Shown here: piece by piece, positions 8,801 through 16,817 of the stretch
How positions within the stretch are numbered: position 1 is the stretch's first letter
Layout: each line of letters begins with the position of its first letter
NCBI RefSeq assembly: GCF_001637225.1
Contig: NZ_LVJI01000001.1
Span: 310,001 to 374,000, forward strand
DNA: 64,000 bases
Source of the DNA: Paenibacillus antarcticus
GTDB taxonomy: Bacteria > Bacillota > Bacilli > Paenibacillales > Paenibacillaceae
Direction: 5' to 3'
Translations under genes and position numbers: made by a program
Notes under the pieces: model-generated
Databases searched by the model: none
The model's input: the letters and a program-made list of their open reading frames with translations, nothing else
Told to the model about the DNA's origin: nothing

Positions 8801-9194
8801 CAGTATCCTCCCTCACGATTCTCTTTGGATAATATGATCCAAATTATAGTAATATCCAGATAATATCATATGCAATAAGATGAGTAAACCAAGCCAAATC
8901 ACGATGTTTCTTTTCTAAAATGAATACCAAGATTTGAAAAATCGCGTCACGATTCGCTTAACTTAAGCGTTGCCATGACATTTCCTTATATTAAGCAAAT
9001 CTTAACTAGAGGTATTATATAAATGCTCCAAGTTTGTGATATCTTCAAATATACAATTATTACTAAATCATGGTAGTATTATGTTGTTCCGCTTGATTAC
9101 TATCCATTGTTATAGCTATACATACCGTCAGACAACTTTAAATTAAATGTAATCTTGCGTGAAACAATTATACTAATGAGGAGTCTTGTAAACA
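8801..9194. promoter_or_regulatory. Divergent intergenic region with CGCTTAA-C-TTAAGCG palindrome
   Basis: This 394-bp AT-rich gap separates the divergent M50 and foldase genes. At 8955-8969 CGCTTAA and TTAAGCG form a perfect palindrome around one C; further TTAAG-like sequence lies close by at about 8990-9010. TATACT at about 9167 could be the -10 box of the foldase promoter, but no good -35 was found. No coding signal was seen. Confidence 0.35.
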
Positions 9195-10289
9195 ATGAAA
9201 TTCAATAAAAAAAGAAATATGGTTATTCTAACTTCCGCTCTAGTTCTATCTGCAACAGTGATGGTCAACAGTACGTATGCCCAACAAGCTACGAAGACAT
9301 TGAAAGCCATCTATAACAACATCAAAATAGTTTACAACGGTATAACAATTACTTCTAACACGAATGCTGAAGCTTTTACTATCGACGGCACTACATACGT
9401 CCCCCTACGTATGGCTGGAGAAGCACTTGGCAAAACCGTCCAATGGGATTCAGCAAATAAACAAATTATGTTCACGGATAAAGAAGGTCCCACTGAGAAC
9501 AACATTGTAGCTACTGTAAATGGTGTCGTTATCACAAAGGACAAGCTATACAATGAAATGGTTACACTTGGTGGGGCACAAACTTTAGATAGCCTCATTA
9601 CAACAGTACTTGTTGATCAAGCGGCTACCAAAAAAAATATCACCGTTACGGATGAGGATCTAACTAAGGAGATCAATAAGCTCAAGAAGAACTACTCAAC
9701 TGAGGCTGAATTTAATGCAGCTCTTACCCAATCAGGTATGTCATTGAATAACCTAAAAAACGAATTGAACATGCAGGTGAAAATCAATAAATTAGTAGAA
9801 CCTCAAGTGAAGGTAACCACGGCTGATATCAAGAAATATTTCGTTGAAAATCCGGGTGTATATGACACAGAAGAAGAAGTACGTGCTTCACATATTTTAG
9901 TTGCAACTAAAGAAGAAGCAAAAAATATTCTGAAGGAACTCCAAGGCGGGGCTGATTTCGCTACCCTTGCTACAGCGAAGTCTTTGGATACCGGTTCAAA
10001 AATCAAAGGTGGCGACTTGGGTTTCTTCGCTCGTGGTACCATGGTGGATACATTCGAAAAAGCTGCATTCGCTTTAAATAAGGGTAAGTTAAGTGACATT
10101 ATTGAATCAAGTTTCGGATTCCACATCATTAAAGTTACCGACCGTAAAGATGCACATAAGGCCACGTTTGAAGAGGCAAGTGCAGAAATTAAAGAAGCCT
10201 TAGTAAGTCAACAGATTGCAACGTTATCTTCAACTTGGTTGGCTGAGCTTAAAGAAAAGTCCAACATTACGAATACACTGATTAGATAA
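9195..10289 (+). CDS. PrsA-like peptidyl-prolyl isomerase with N-terminal stalk domain
   Basis: 364 residues. Residues 1-29 are a secretory signal peptide ending TYA before QQA; no lipobox Cys is present, unlike classical PrsA lipoproteins. About residues 38-95 match a copper-amine-oxidase-N-like stalk domain (FTIDGTTYVPLRMAGEALG, then VQWDS and QIMFT). A SurA/PrsA-type N-terminal helical region follows (about 105-215). A parvulin domain comes next (about 230-325), with RASHILV, GGDLGFFARGTM, AAFALNKG and FGFHIIKV. Parvulins assist folding of exported proteins outside the membrane. The stalk domain may bind cell wall or mediate assembly (inference). Start ATG follows GAGGAGTCTTGTAAACA, and a strong terminator follows the stop. 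Confidence 0.88.
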   Translation: MKFNKKRNMVILTSALVLSATVMVNSTYAQQATKTLKAIYNNIKIVYNGITITSNTNAEAFTIDGTTYVPLRMAGEALGKTVQWDSANKQIMFTDKEGPTENNIVATVNGVVITKDKLYNEMVTLGGAQTLDSLITTVLVDQAATKKNITVTDEDLTKEINKLKKNYSTEAEFNAALTQSGMSLNNLKNELNMQVKINKLVEPQVKVTTADIKKYFVENPGVYDTEEEVRASHILVATKEEAKNILKELQGGADFATLATAKSLDTGSKIKGGDLGFFARGTMVDTFEKAAFALNKGKLSDIIESSFGFHIIKVTDRKDAHKATFEEASAEIKEALVSQQIATLSSTWLAELKEKSNITNTLIR

Positions 10290-10332
10290 CATACAGATTC
10301 AATAGAAATTACTTAGCAGCAATCGACATCAA

Positions 10333-10380
10333 ACAGGTATCTTGTACGCAATTATTGGTGCGAAAGATACCTGTTTTTTT
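10333..10380 (+). terminator. Terminator after foldase gene
   Basis: ACAGGTATCTT pairs with AAGATACCTGT (11 bp) and seven T follow. A strong intrinsic terminator at the end of the foldase gene. Confidence 0.85.
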
Positions 10381-10412
10381 GTATCCACATCCATTTATTT
10401 ATGATTTCCCTT

Positions 10413-11183
10413 TCAAATCAGCACAACATGAAGACCTGTACAGGCTAATGTCACCTCTCTTGGAAGTGGGTATTCTTGATTCAGATCAACATCATGAGAC
10501 ATATGTGTGTAGATCACCTTGTTCGGTTTAATCTCTTTCAACAACAATTCCGCCTCCTTCATATCGTAGACAGATCTTGTTGTGAATTCAGCAGTTTCAT
10601 GATAGAAACTTGTACCTAATACCAACAGGTTCAATCCAAACATCGGTTGTTTCTCCGTATGATTAAGGTTAATAGCATCTGAGCAATACACCCAGCTATA
10701 CTCACCCTTTTCAAGTCGATATGCGTAAGAATAGCCATTTTTACCGTGACACACCTTCCAACCGGTAATATGCCACCCAGCCAATTGAATTCCATGATCT
10801 ATAGCGATACATTCAATATGGTTCTTCAACCAAGGGAATTGGGCACAAATTTGTGTTATGACTTCGCTCGGTGCGTACAGCTGACCCTTTCTATTCGTCC
10901 AACGACAAGCATCCGCCCACTCTGGTAATCCTGCAATATGGTCGAAATGTGCATGCGTTACTAGAACCTTCTCTGTCATTCGCATTTCAAGTGTCTCCAT
11001 CTGGCTACGCCAATCAGGACCGCAATCAATGAGGAAAGATTCACTGTCTCCTTCAACCATAACGGATGATCTCAATCTACGATTTACGCCAGTCTCCCTT
11101 GCTTCCATACAAACACTACAGTCGCAGTATACCCGTGGTACGCCCATAGCGTCACCTGTTCCAAGAAACAATAATCTATCCAT
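10413..11183 (-). CDS. MBL-fold metallo-hydrolase, PhnP-like
   Basis: 256 residues with a metallo-beta-lactamase fold. The N-terminus LFLGTGDAMGVPRVYCDCSVC carries the Cys-rich metal-binding loop seen in PhnP-type phosphodiesterases. The MBL signature is VTHAHFDHIAG near residues 75-85, with further metal ligands in the YCSDAINL region near 166 and in THMSHDVD near 225. PhnP hydrolyses cyclic ribose phosphate in phosphonate use, but no phn genes are nearby, so the role may be another phosphodiesterase or nuclease activity. Start ATG lies behind AAGGAGAAATTAATCAAC. Confidence 0.85.
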   Translation of the reverse strand: MDRLLFLGTGDAMGVPRVYCDCSVCMEARETGVNRRLRSSVMVEGDSESFLIDCGPDWRSQMETLEMRMTEKVLVTHAHFDHIAGLPEWADACRWTNRKGQLYAPSEVITQICAQFPWLKNHIECIAIDHGIQLAGWHITGWKVCHGKNGYSYAYRLEKGEYSWVYCSDAINLNHTEKQPMFGLNLLVLGTSFYHETAEFTTRSVYDMKEAELLLKEIKPNKVIYTHMSHDVDLNQEYPLPREVTLACTGLHVVLI

Positions 11184-11247
11184 GTTGATTAATTTCTCCT
11201 TATCTGCCTATGTATAGCTCTATTATAATTCATAAACAACCCAACGC

Positions 11248-11287
11248 AAAAGGAGGACACACCCTACACTAAGGGGGTATCCTTCTT
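11248..11287 (-). terminator. Terminator-like hairpin after sulfate operon
   Basis: On the minus strand AAGGA and CCC pair with GGG and TCCT/CTT with interruptions, followed by TTTTG. It lies 35 nt after the sbp stop codon. The stem is imperfect. Confidence 0.45.
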
Positions 11288-11319
11288 TATTATCTTACAC
11301 TAAACATTTAAACTTAACT

Positions 11320-12399
11320 TTAAATCCCCGCTAATACCTGATACCACACACCTCGTTTAGCATATATTGTATCCCGTACCTGTCCCCATCCTCCGAGGTA
11401 ATCAATATCAAACAATCCCTTAGGAGTCGGATATCTATCTTGGTTCTCAGCATATACCTCTTCATTCACCGAACGAAATCCGTGCTTGGCGAATATCCTT
11501 TGCGCTTCTTCACTCCACAGATACTGTACAAAAGCTTCAGCTAATTCACGCGTATTATGTTTATCTGCGTATGTACTAACTACAGCAGCTGGATTCTCAA
11601 TCAGTATCGTATTGTGGGGAACGACGATATCGTATTTCTTACCTTTTTGAATACGAGCAAATAGTTCGTTCTCATAGGTTATAATAACATCGCCAACACC
11701 ATATTCAAATGCTGCCATAGAAGATCTACCACTCTTATCTAGAGATTCCACATTCTCATGTACCTGAACAAGAAACTGTTTGGCAACCTCAGGATCCTTC
11801 TTCCCTTGTTCCTCAGACATTTTCAGCCCAGCTCCATAAATCGCATTGATGTCCCACTGTGCACCACCAGAAGTTTTAGGATTCGGATACAATACCTTCA
11901 CACCTGGCTTCGTTAGATCCTTGAAGTCTTGTATTCCTAAAGGATTTCCCTCGCGAGTACCTAGCACAACAATCGATCGGGTCACCATTCCCTGCTCAGG
12001 TTTGTTCTTCCAATCGGCGTCCACTAACTTAGCCTTAATCAATTTATCGATATCACCTTCCATTGCAAGAAGGGTCACATCTGCTTCGAAACCTCCAACA
12101 ATAGAACGTGCTTGAGTACCCGAAGCTTCATAGGATTCTTGAAATTTGACTGTCTGCCCTGTCTTCTCTTTCCATTCCTGCTGAAACAAAGGTAAGATAT
12201 CAGCTAAAGCATCCTTAGCTACACTATATGCGCCGATCACAAGGGTTTTCTCTGCGTGGGTTTTCTCTGCGTCTTCTGCAGGTTCTTTACTAGAAGAAGC
12301 GGGTAGATCGTCATTGCTACAGCCTATGACCCATAGACTCATTACTAGTATCATTATGCTGAAGAATGCGTAACGACTAAAGATTCCTCTTCGCATCAT
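11320..12399 (-). CDS. Sulfate ABC transporter, substrate-binding lipoprotein
   Basis: 359 residues from the ATG behind GGGAGGGGGAGAAG; an ATG ten codons upstream has no ribosome binding site. A lipoprotein signal peptide ends at lipobox VIGC. The mature part begins with a Ser/Glu/Lys linker containing a small in-frame tandem repeat (AEKTH/AEKTL). The binding-protein fold follows, with LVIGAYSVAKDALADILPLF, KFQESYEASGTQARSIVGG, the sulfate-family stretch NPKTSGGAQWDINAIYGAG and the late FRSVNEE. It captures sulfate or thiosulfate for the CysTWA transporter. It is the last gene of the cysT-cysW-cysA-sbp operon, 38 nt after cysA, although in many bacteria it comes first. Confidence 0.9.
   Translation of the reverse strand: MMRRGIFSRYAFFSIMILVMSLWVIGCSNDDLPASSSKEPAEDAEKTHAEKTLVIGAYSVAKDALADILPLFQQEWKEKTGQTVKFQESYEASGTQARSIVGGFEADVTLLAMEGDIDKLIKAKLVDADWKNKPEQGMVTRSIVVLGTREGNPLGIQDFKDLTKPGVKVLYPNPKTSGGAQWDINAIYGAGLKMSEEQGKKDPEVAKQFLVQVHENVESLDKSGRSSMAAFEYGVGDVIITYENELFARIQKGKKYDIVVPHNTILIENPAAVVSTYADKHNTRELAEAFVQYLWSEEAQRIFAKHGFRSVNEEVYAENQDRYPTPKGLFDIDYLGGWGQVRDTIYAKRGVWYQVLAGI
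12243..12272. repeat. 15-bp perfect tandem duplication inside sulfate-binding protein gene
   Basis: GGGTTTTCTCTGCGT occurs twice head to tail. It adds five codons in frame (AEKTx twice) to the linker after the lipid anchor. Confidence 0.8.
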
Positions 12400-12437
12400 C
12401 TTCTCCCCCTCCCATTCCCATCTATGCAAAAGCTCTA

Positions 12438-13502
12438 TTAAATCATGATTGAAACTGGGACATCTTTCAGCCTATTTTCCATAATCCAGCTTCGTTCCTC
12501 ATTGAACAAGTAAGCACGATGAACCAATACACGGACTTCCTGACCTATACTCAATGTCTCTTTCTCTAATGAACGATACGTGATCAGCTTATGACCAGCT
12601 ACTTCAACTTCAACTAACCATTCGCTTCCTCGAAAATGTAAATGTCGTATAATCCCCACTTCTGTTGCTGAAGCAAGAATAAATTCGTGTTCGTGACCCA
12701 CTTCGATATATTCTGGTCGTATCAAAGCACGGGTTCCTGATTTATTCTCTGCTTCTTCAAATCCCAACAAATCAGATATATGATCAATCAACGTGGACTC
12801 ACCAATAAATGTCGCCACAAACGGTGTCTTCGGCTCTTTATAAATATCCCAAGGTGTTCCCTTCTGCTCGACACGTCCTTGATTAATTATCATAATTTCA
12901 TCTGCCACTTCAATGGCTTCATCTTGATCATGGGTTACAAAAATGGAGGTAATCCCTACACGTTCAATTAAGTCTCTAAGCCATGTACGAAGCTCCTGAC
13001 GAATCTTGGCATCAATAGCCGCGAATGGTTCATCTAATAGTAACAGTTGCGGTTCTGGTGCTAGTGCACGTGCAAAAGCAACTCTTTGTCGTTGCCCACC
13101 AGATAATTGATGCGGATAACGTTTCTCAAATCCTTTGAGTCCAGTCAACTCTACCAATTCCATAACTCGAGCCTTCACCTTAGCACTAGGCATCTTCTTC
13201 ACTTTCAAACCAAAAGCAATATTGTCGAACACCGTCATATGCTTAAATAACGCATAGTTCTGAAATACGAATCCTATGCCGCGCTCCTGAGGTGGCAATG
13301 CATTTACCAGTTTCCCATGAAAGCGAATTTCACCAGAATCGAGTCCTTCTAGGCCTGCTAGCATCCGTAATATCGATGTTTTCCCACCACCACTTGGCCC
13401 CAACAAACCGATCAAATGGCCCTTTTGGATATCAAAACTAACGTCTTTCACAGCATGGAAATCTCCAAAATGTTTGTTTAAATTACGGACCTCTATATGC
13501 AT
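12438..13502 (-). CDS. cysA: Sulfate/thiosulfate ABC transporter ATP-binding protein
   Basis: 354 residues. The ATPase half shows Walker A GPSGGGKTS (about 35-43), Q-loop region VFQNYALFKHMTVFDNIAFG, signature LSGGQRQRVAFARALA, Walker B LLLLDEPFAAID, and the switch His in FVTHDQDEA. Residues 240-350 form a TOBE-like C-terminal domain. The order ALFKHMTVFDNIAFGL and the neighbours cysT, cysW and sbp identify it as CysA, which powers sulfate or thiosulfate uptake. The start ATG lies almost directly after the cysW stop, so translation is coupled. Confidence 0.93.
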   Translation of the reverse strand: MHIEVRNLNKHFGDFHAVKDVSFDIQKGHLIGLLGPSGGGKTSILRMLAGLEGLDSGEIRFHGKLVNALPPQERGIGFVFQNYALFKHMTVFDNIAFGLKVKKMPSAKVKARVMELVELTGLKGFEKRYPHQLSGGQRQRVAFARALAPEPQLLLLDEPFAAIDAKIRQELRTWLRDLIERVGITSIFVTHDQDEAIEVADEIMIINQGRVEQKGTPWDIYKEPKTPFVATFIGESTLIDHISDLLGFEEAENKSGTRALIRPEYIEVGHEHEFILASATEVGIIRHLHFRGSEWLVEVEVAGHKLITYRSLEKETLSIGQEVRVLVHRAYLFNEERSWIMENRLKDVPVSIMI

Positions 13503-13503
13503 A

Positions 13504-14301
13504 TCAGGACACGCCCTTTCTTCTTTTCGTCCATTCCATCATCAGTAACAATCCAATAGAAATAGCTGCAAGGACTAGGGCTACGCTATTGGCGGCAATC
13601 ACATTGAAATTCTCTACATCCTGATACACAAGCGTAGTCGCCGTCTGAGTCTTGTTCATAATGTTACCTGATACGACAAGAACTGCTCCGAACTCTCCCA
13701 GTGACCGCGCTACCGTTAATACGACTCCATATAGAACTGCCCATTGGATCGAAGGCCATGTAACCTTCCAGAATGTTGTCCATCCATAGGCACCCAGTGT
13801 GGATGCTGCTTCCTCTTGTTGCGCTCCGATCTCCTGAAGTACAGGCATGACTTCACGAACCATTAAGGGGAAAGTAACAAACAAAGTAGCAATAACCATA
13901 CCGGGAAATGCGTATACTACCCGAAATCCAATATTTTCAAAAAAACCACCCATGATACTTTCTGGTCCCAGCAACAATACGATCATTAAACCACCGATAA
14001 CTGGCGATACCGCATATGGAAGATCCACAATACTATTTAAAAAGCCCTTTATCTTACGACTGAGCCAATGGCTTCTAACCAAATAGATAGCCATCATGAC
14101 TCCAAAGAGCGTATTTATACATGTAACGACAACGACAACCAGCCCAGTTACCATCAGGGCATGTATCGCTTCAGGTCGGATTAAGGCATCTTTCCAACCG
14201 CTAAAGCCCTCACTGAAAGCACCTGATCCTATTTTTAATAAAGGAATAATAATCAATACAATGAACACAATGTACGTCAGTGTAATCCAGTACTTCTTCA
14301 T
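13504..14301 (-). CDS. cysW: Sulfate ABC transporter permease CysW
   Basis: 265 residues with about six membrane helices and the binding-protein-dependent permease domain. The coupling motif is EEAASTLGAYGWTTFWKVTWP (EAA loop) near residues 160-180, followed by ARSLGEFGAVLVVSGNI, which is characteristic of sulfate permeases. It pairs with CysT to form the membrane channel. The gene starts inside the last codons of cysT (4-bp ATGA-type overlap) and ends one base before cysA. Confidence 0.93.
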   Translation of the reverse strand: MKKYWITLTYIVFIVLIIIPLLKIGSGAFSEGFSGWKDALIRPEAIHALMVTGLVVVVVTCINTLFGVMMAIYLVRSHWLSRKIKGFLNSIVDLPYAVSPVIGGLMIVLLLGPESIMGGFFENIGFRVVYAFPGMVIATLFVTFPLMVREVMPVLQEIGAQQEEAASTLGAYGWTTFWKVTWPSIQWAVLYGVVLTVARSLGEFGAVLVVSGNIMNKTQTATTLVYQDVENFNVIAANSVALVLAAISIGLLLMMEWTKRRKGVS

Positions 14302-15113
14302 GATCTTCTCCCTCTCATCTGCACCAAGTTAATGCACCATAATATAGAGAAAGATAACGTTAGAAGAATGATAGACACTGCCGCAGCCCCTGCAGCATTA
14401 TCACTTTCAACTTCACCATATATAAAAACAGAAGCAATTAGTGTTCGACCTGGAATATTACCGGCTACAAGGACAACAGCTCCGAATTCCGCTAAAGCTC
14501 TAGAAAATGCTAGCATTCCACCGCTAATCATACCCGGTGCCATCGAAGGTAGTAGCACTTTACGAAACACATGTGATCCTGATGCACCCATCGTATATGC
14601 CGCTTCTTCTTCTGATGGATCTATTTCTTCTAGTAACGGCTGTACCGCTCGAATCACAAAGGGAAAAGTTACAAATACCATGGCGATCACAATCGCTGGC
14701 TGATGAAATACAATTTCGAATCCTAATGATTCCGCTATGGATCCAATAAAACTTCCCGGACCTAACAACAATAGAATCATAAGACCTCCAACCGCAGTTG
14801 GTAACGCAAACGGCAAATCCACCAAGCTATTCAGAATCGATCTTCCAAAGAAAGAATATCGGTTTAATACCCATGCAATCATCGTCCCTATAACCACATT
14901 GATTAGAGTTGCAATGACAGCTAATTTCAGTGTTAAAAGGACCGATTTCCATGCGATGGGATCACTCACACTCTCTATGAACAAGGACCATCCTAGGGAA
15001 AACGAATTGAAATAAACGCCTAGTAAAGGTAATACGATGAGCATAATAAAATACAATAAAACAGTACTTCGAAATCCCCAGATCCATCCCTTATGCCGCA
15101 ATATCGTGTTCAT
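14298..15113 (-). CDS. cysT: Sulfate ABC transporter permease CysT
   Basis: 271 residues with six membrane helices. Typical stretches are DLPFALPTAVGGLMILLLLG in the middle, the coupling loop EEEAAYTMGASGSHVFRKVLLP, and SRALAEFGAVVLVAGNIPG. It is the first gene of the sulfate operon and overlaps cysW by 4 bp. Start ATG lies behind GGAGGCAGGGGGA. A promoter candidate lies about 100 bp upstream. Confidence 0.93.
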   Translation of the reverse strand: MNTILRHKGWIWGFRSTVLLYFIMLIVLPLLGVYFNSFSLGWSLFIESVSDPIAWKSVLLTLKLAVIATLINVVIGTMIAWVLNRYSFFGRSILNSLVDLPFALPTAVGGLMILLLLGPGSFIGSIAESLGFEIVFHQPAIVIAMVFVTFPFVIRAVQPLLEEIDPSEEEAAYTMGASGSHVFRKVLLPSMAPGMISGGMLAFSRALAEFGAVVLVAGNIPGRTLIASVFIYGEVESDNAAGAAAVSIILLTLSFSILWCINLVQMRGRRS

Positions 15114-15462
15114 AACTCATTCCCCCTGCCTCCAAAGTTCAATTTGGACGGCTCATCCGTTAAGAATATTTTAATAATACCCATTAATCCACTTGGTTTT
15201 ATACATATCAGTACTTTACCAAAATTTAACTCATAACGTCAATAGTTTTATTGAATATCTTTCCAATTCATACTTCGCATCTATACCTTACGGAAAGAAA
15301 AAAATTTAGACATGCCAAACAGGCGAGAGATGAGCAGGTCCTAGCCTGCCTATCTCTCGCCTTATTATTCTAAAGTTATTTCACTATCTAAATTGATCAT
15401 AATACTATGATCTTGCAACGCGGTATCAATTTAAAGCATAAAGGTCAATAGACATAAGTCAA
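15114..15462 (-). promoter_or_regulatory. cysT upstream region with promoter candidate
   Basis: On the minus strand TTGACG (15237-15242) and an extended TGG-TAAAGT (-10 at 15213-15218) are 18 bp apart, giving a leader of about 90 nt before cysT. No T-box, SAM or other riboswitch structure was recognised in the leader. Farther up lies the long hairpin listed separately. No ORF was seen in the 349-bp gap. Confidence 0.45.
15322..15361 (-). terminator. Long hairpin after TetR gene
   Basis: GGCGAGAGAT pairs with ATCTCTCGCC, and inside it GCAGG pairs with CCTGC, giving a stem of about 15 bp. The T-tract on the minus strand is poor (TGTTTGG). Its place after the yigZ-tetR unit suggests a terminator or mRNA-end stabiliser. 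Confidence 0.5.
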
Positions 15463-16047
15463 CTACCCTAAATTGCGACAAATCAACGATACATGCGAAA
15501 GGGCTAATGGCTTAATCTCTTCAAAGGGAATACGATCTTGAATATAATATGATATGAATCCATGTAGCGACAAAAACAATGTCCGCGATAGCTGATCGGG
15601 ATCCCCTCCAACATGTCCACCATCTTGTAAATAGCTGAAAACGATGGAAGTGAACAATTCAAAGCAACGGCCTTGTTCAAAACGACAGTAGGCAAGTAAT
15701 TCCTCATCACGAATCATAAACATAATCTCATATTGATGTGGGTTGTTCATGCCATATGATACAAATTCCATCATAAAGTATTCTAGCTTAGACAACCCTT
15801 CTGTTTCTTCCACATCAGATGCTTGAACCAAACGATGCGCGAGATGGGCGAAATCCTCTACAACAATAGCATAGAATAACTCTGCTTTCTCTTTAAAATG
15901 ATAATATAAAGAGCCATGACTATAACCAAGGTGCTGTCCTATACTGCGCATTGAAATGGCACGATATCCTTTTGTAACAAATAGATTTCTAGCTGCTTCC
16001 AAAATCCGTTCCCTCGATAATTCCTGTTCCACCGCTCTTCTTGCCAT
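15463..16047 (-). CDS. TetR/AcrR family transcriptional regulator
   Basis: 194 residues. The N-terminal DNA-binding domain shows RILEAARNLFVTKGYRAISM followed by the helix-turn-helix RSIGQHLGYSHGSLYYHFKEK at about residues 32-52. The remaining 140 residues are the helical ligand-binding part, which is not conserved enough to name an effector. The gene follows yigZ after 5 nt and is probably cotranscribed with it. Its target is not obvious; the divergent or neighbouring genes show no clear operator. Start ATG lies behind GAAGGGGAATAACGTCT. Confidence 0.9.
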   Translation of the reverse strand: MARRAVEQELSRERILEAARNLFVTKGYRAISMRSIGQHLGYSHGSLYYHFKEKAELFYAIVVEDFAHLAHRLVQASDVEETEGLSKLEYFMMEFVSYGMNNPHQYEIMFMIRDEELLAYCRFEQGRCFELFTSIVFSYLQDGGHVGGDPDQLSRTLFLSLHGFISYYIQDRIPFEEIKPLALSHVSLICRNLG

Positions 16048-16052
16048 AGACG

Positions 16053-16685
16053 TTATTCCCCTTCAATATAATAAAGCTGTACTCCCTCCGAGATCAGGGA
16101 TTGACCTTGCGTTAAGTCAATCATCCATGCCTTAAATACTTCCGCCTCACTATTCCTTGGAAGACATGTTAGCATCACCTTATCAGTAAAGAAAGTTTCT
16201 CCCATTCTAACCTCTTTGTTACGTAGTTCATTCTCTACTTTACCCAACCAAGTATAATCTACTTCCACAAAAATTTGTTGATGTAGAGAACGAGTAATGA
16301 CCTCTCCTGATTCAATCGCAACAACAGCTCCGTCTGTATATGCCCGGATCAACCCTCCAGCACCTAACATAATCCCACCGAAATACCGAGTGACTACAAT
16401 CGCAACATTACGTAAGCCTTGATTACGGATCACTTCTAGGATAGGTTTACCTGCTGTACCACTTGGTTCACCATCATCTGATTGTTTCTGGATCTCATTC
16501 CTTTCACCCAACATGTACGCTGAACAGTTATGAGTTGCATTCCAGTGTTGTTTCTTGATGTCTTCGATGAATGCAACAGCCTCAGCTTCAGTCTCTACAG
16601 GCATAACATGCCCGATGAATCTTGACTTCTTGATGACTATTTCGTTAGATCCTGATCTTCTTACAGTCTTATAACTTTCAATCAT
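16053..16685 (-). CDS. yigZ: YigZ/IMPACT family protein (UPF0029)
   Basis: 210 residues. The IMPACT/UPF0029 signature is present: DGEPSGTAGKPILEVI, then VTRYFGGIMLGAGGLIRAY at about residues 95-113. The N-terminal KKSRFIGHVMPVETEAEA and the C-terminal YigZ domain with a ferredoxin-like fold follow the usual order. Bacterial YigZ proteins are conserved cytoplasmic proteins whose exact role is unsettled. It forms a two-gene unit with the tetR-like gene downstream (5-nt gap). Confidence 0.9.
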   Translation of the reverse strand: MIESYKTVRRSGSNEIVIKKSRFIGHVMPVETEAEAVAFIEDIKKQHWNATHNCSAYMLGERNEIQKQSDDGEPSGTAGKPILEVIRNQGLRNVAIVVTRYFGGIMLGAGGLIRAYTDGAVVAIESGEVITRSLHQQIFVEVDYTWLGKVENELRNKEVRMGETFFTDKVMLTCLPRNSEAEVFKAWMIDLTQGQSLISEGVQLYYIEGE

Positions 16686-16731
16686 ACATAACCCTTCCCT
16701 ATAAACACGGCATACTTGTCTTTATTTTAAG

Positions 16732-16775
16732 AAAAGCAGTTCTCCGAATATGGTGCGACCGGTGAACTGCTTTTA
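16732..16775 (-). terminator. Terminator after pgi
   Basis: AAAAGCAGTTC pairs with GAACTGCTTTT around a loop of about 21 nt. T-rich sequence follows on the minus strand (TTTTCTTAAAAT). It lies 43 nt past the pgi stop. Confidence 0.75.
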
Positions 16776-16817
16776 TCTGCGAAATATTATTATATATTCT
16801 ATTCTAACAGGAAAAAC

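Noticed and set aside
15114..15462. Riboswitch (SAM/T-box) ahead of the sulfate operon
   Set aside because: No conserved riboswitch core or T-box GGTGG element was found; the hairpin there lies upstream of the cysT promoter and belongs to the TetR gene side.
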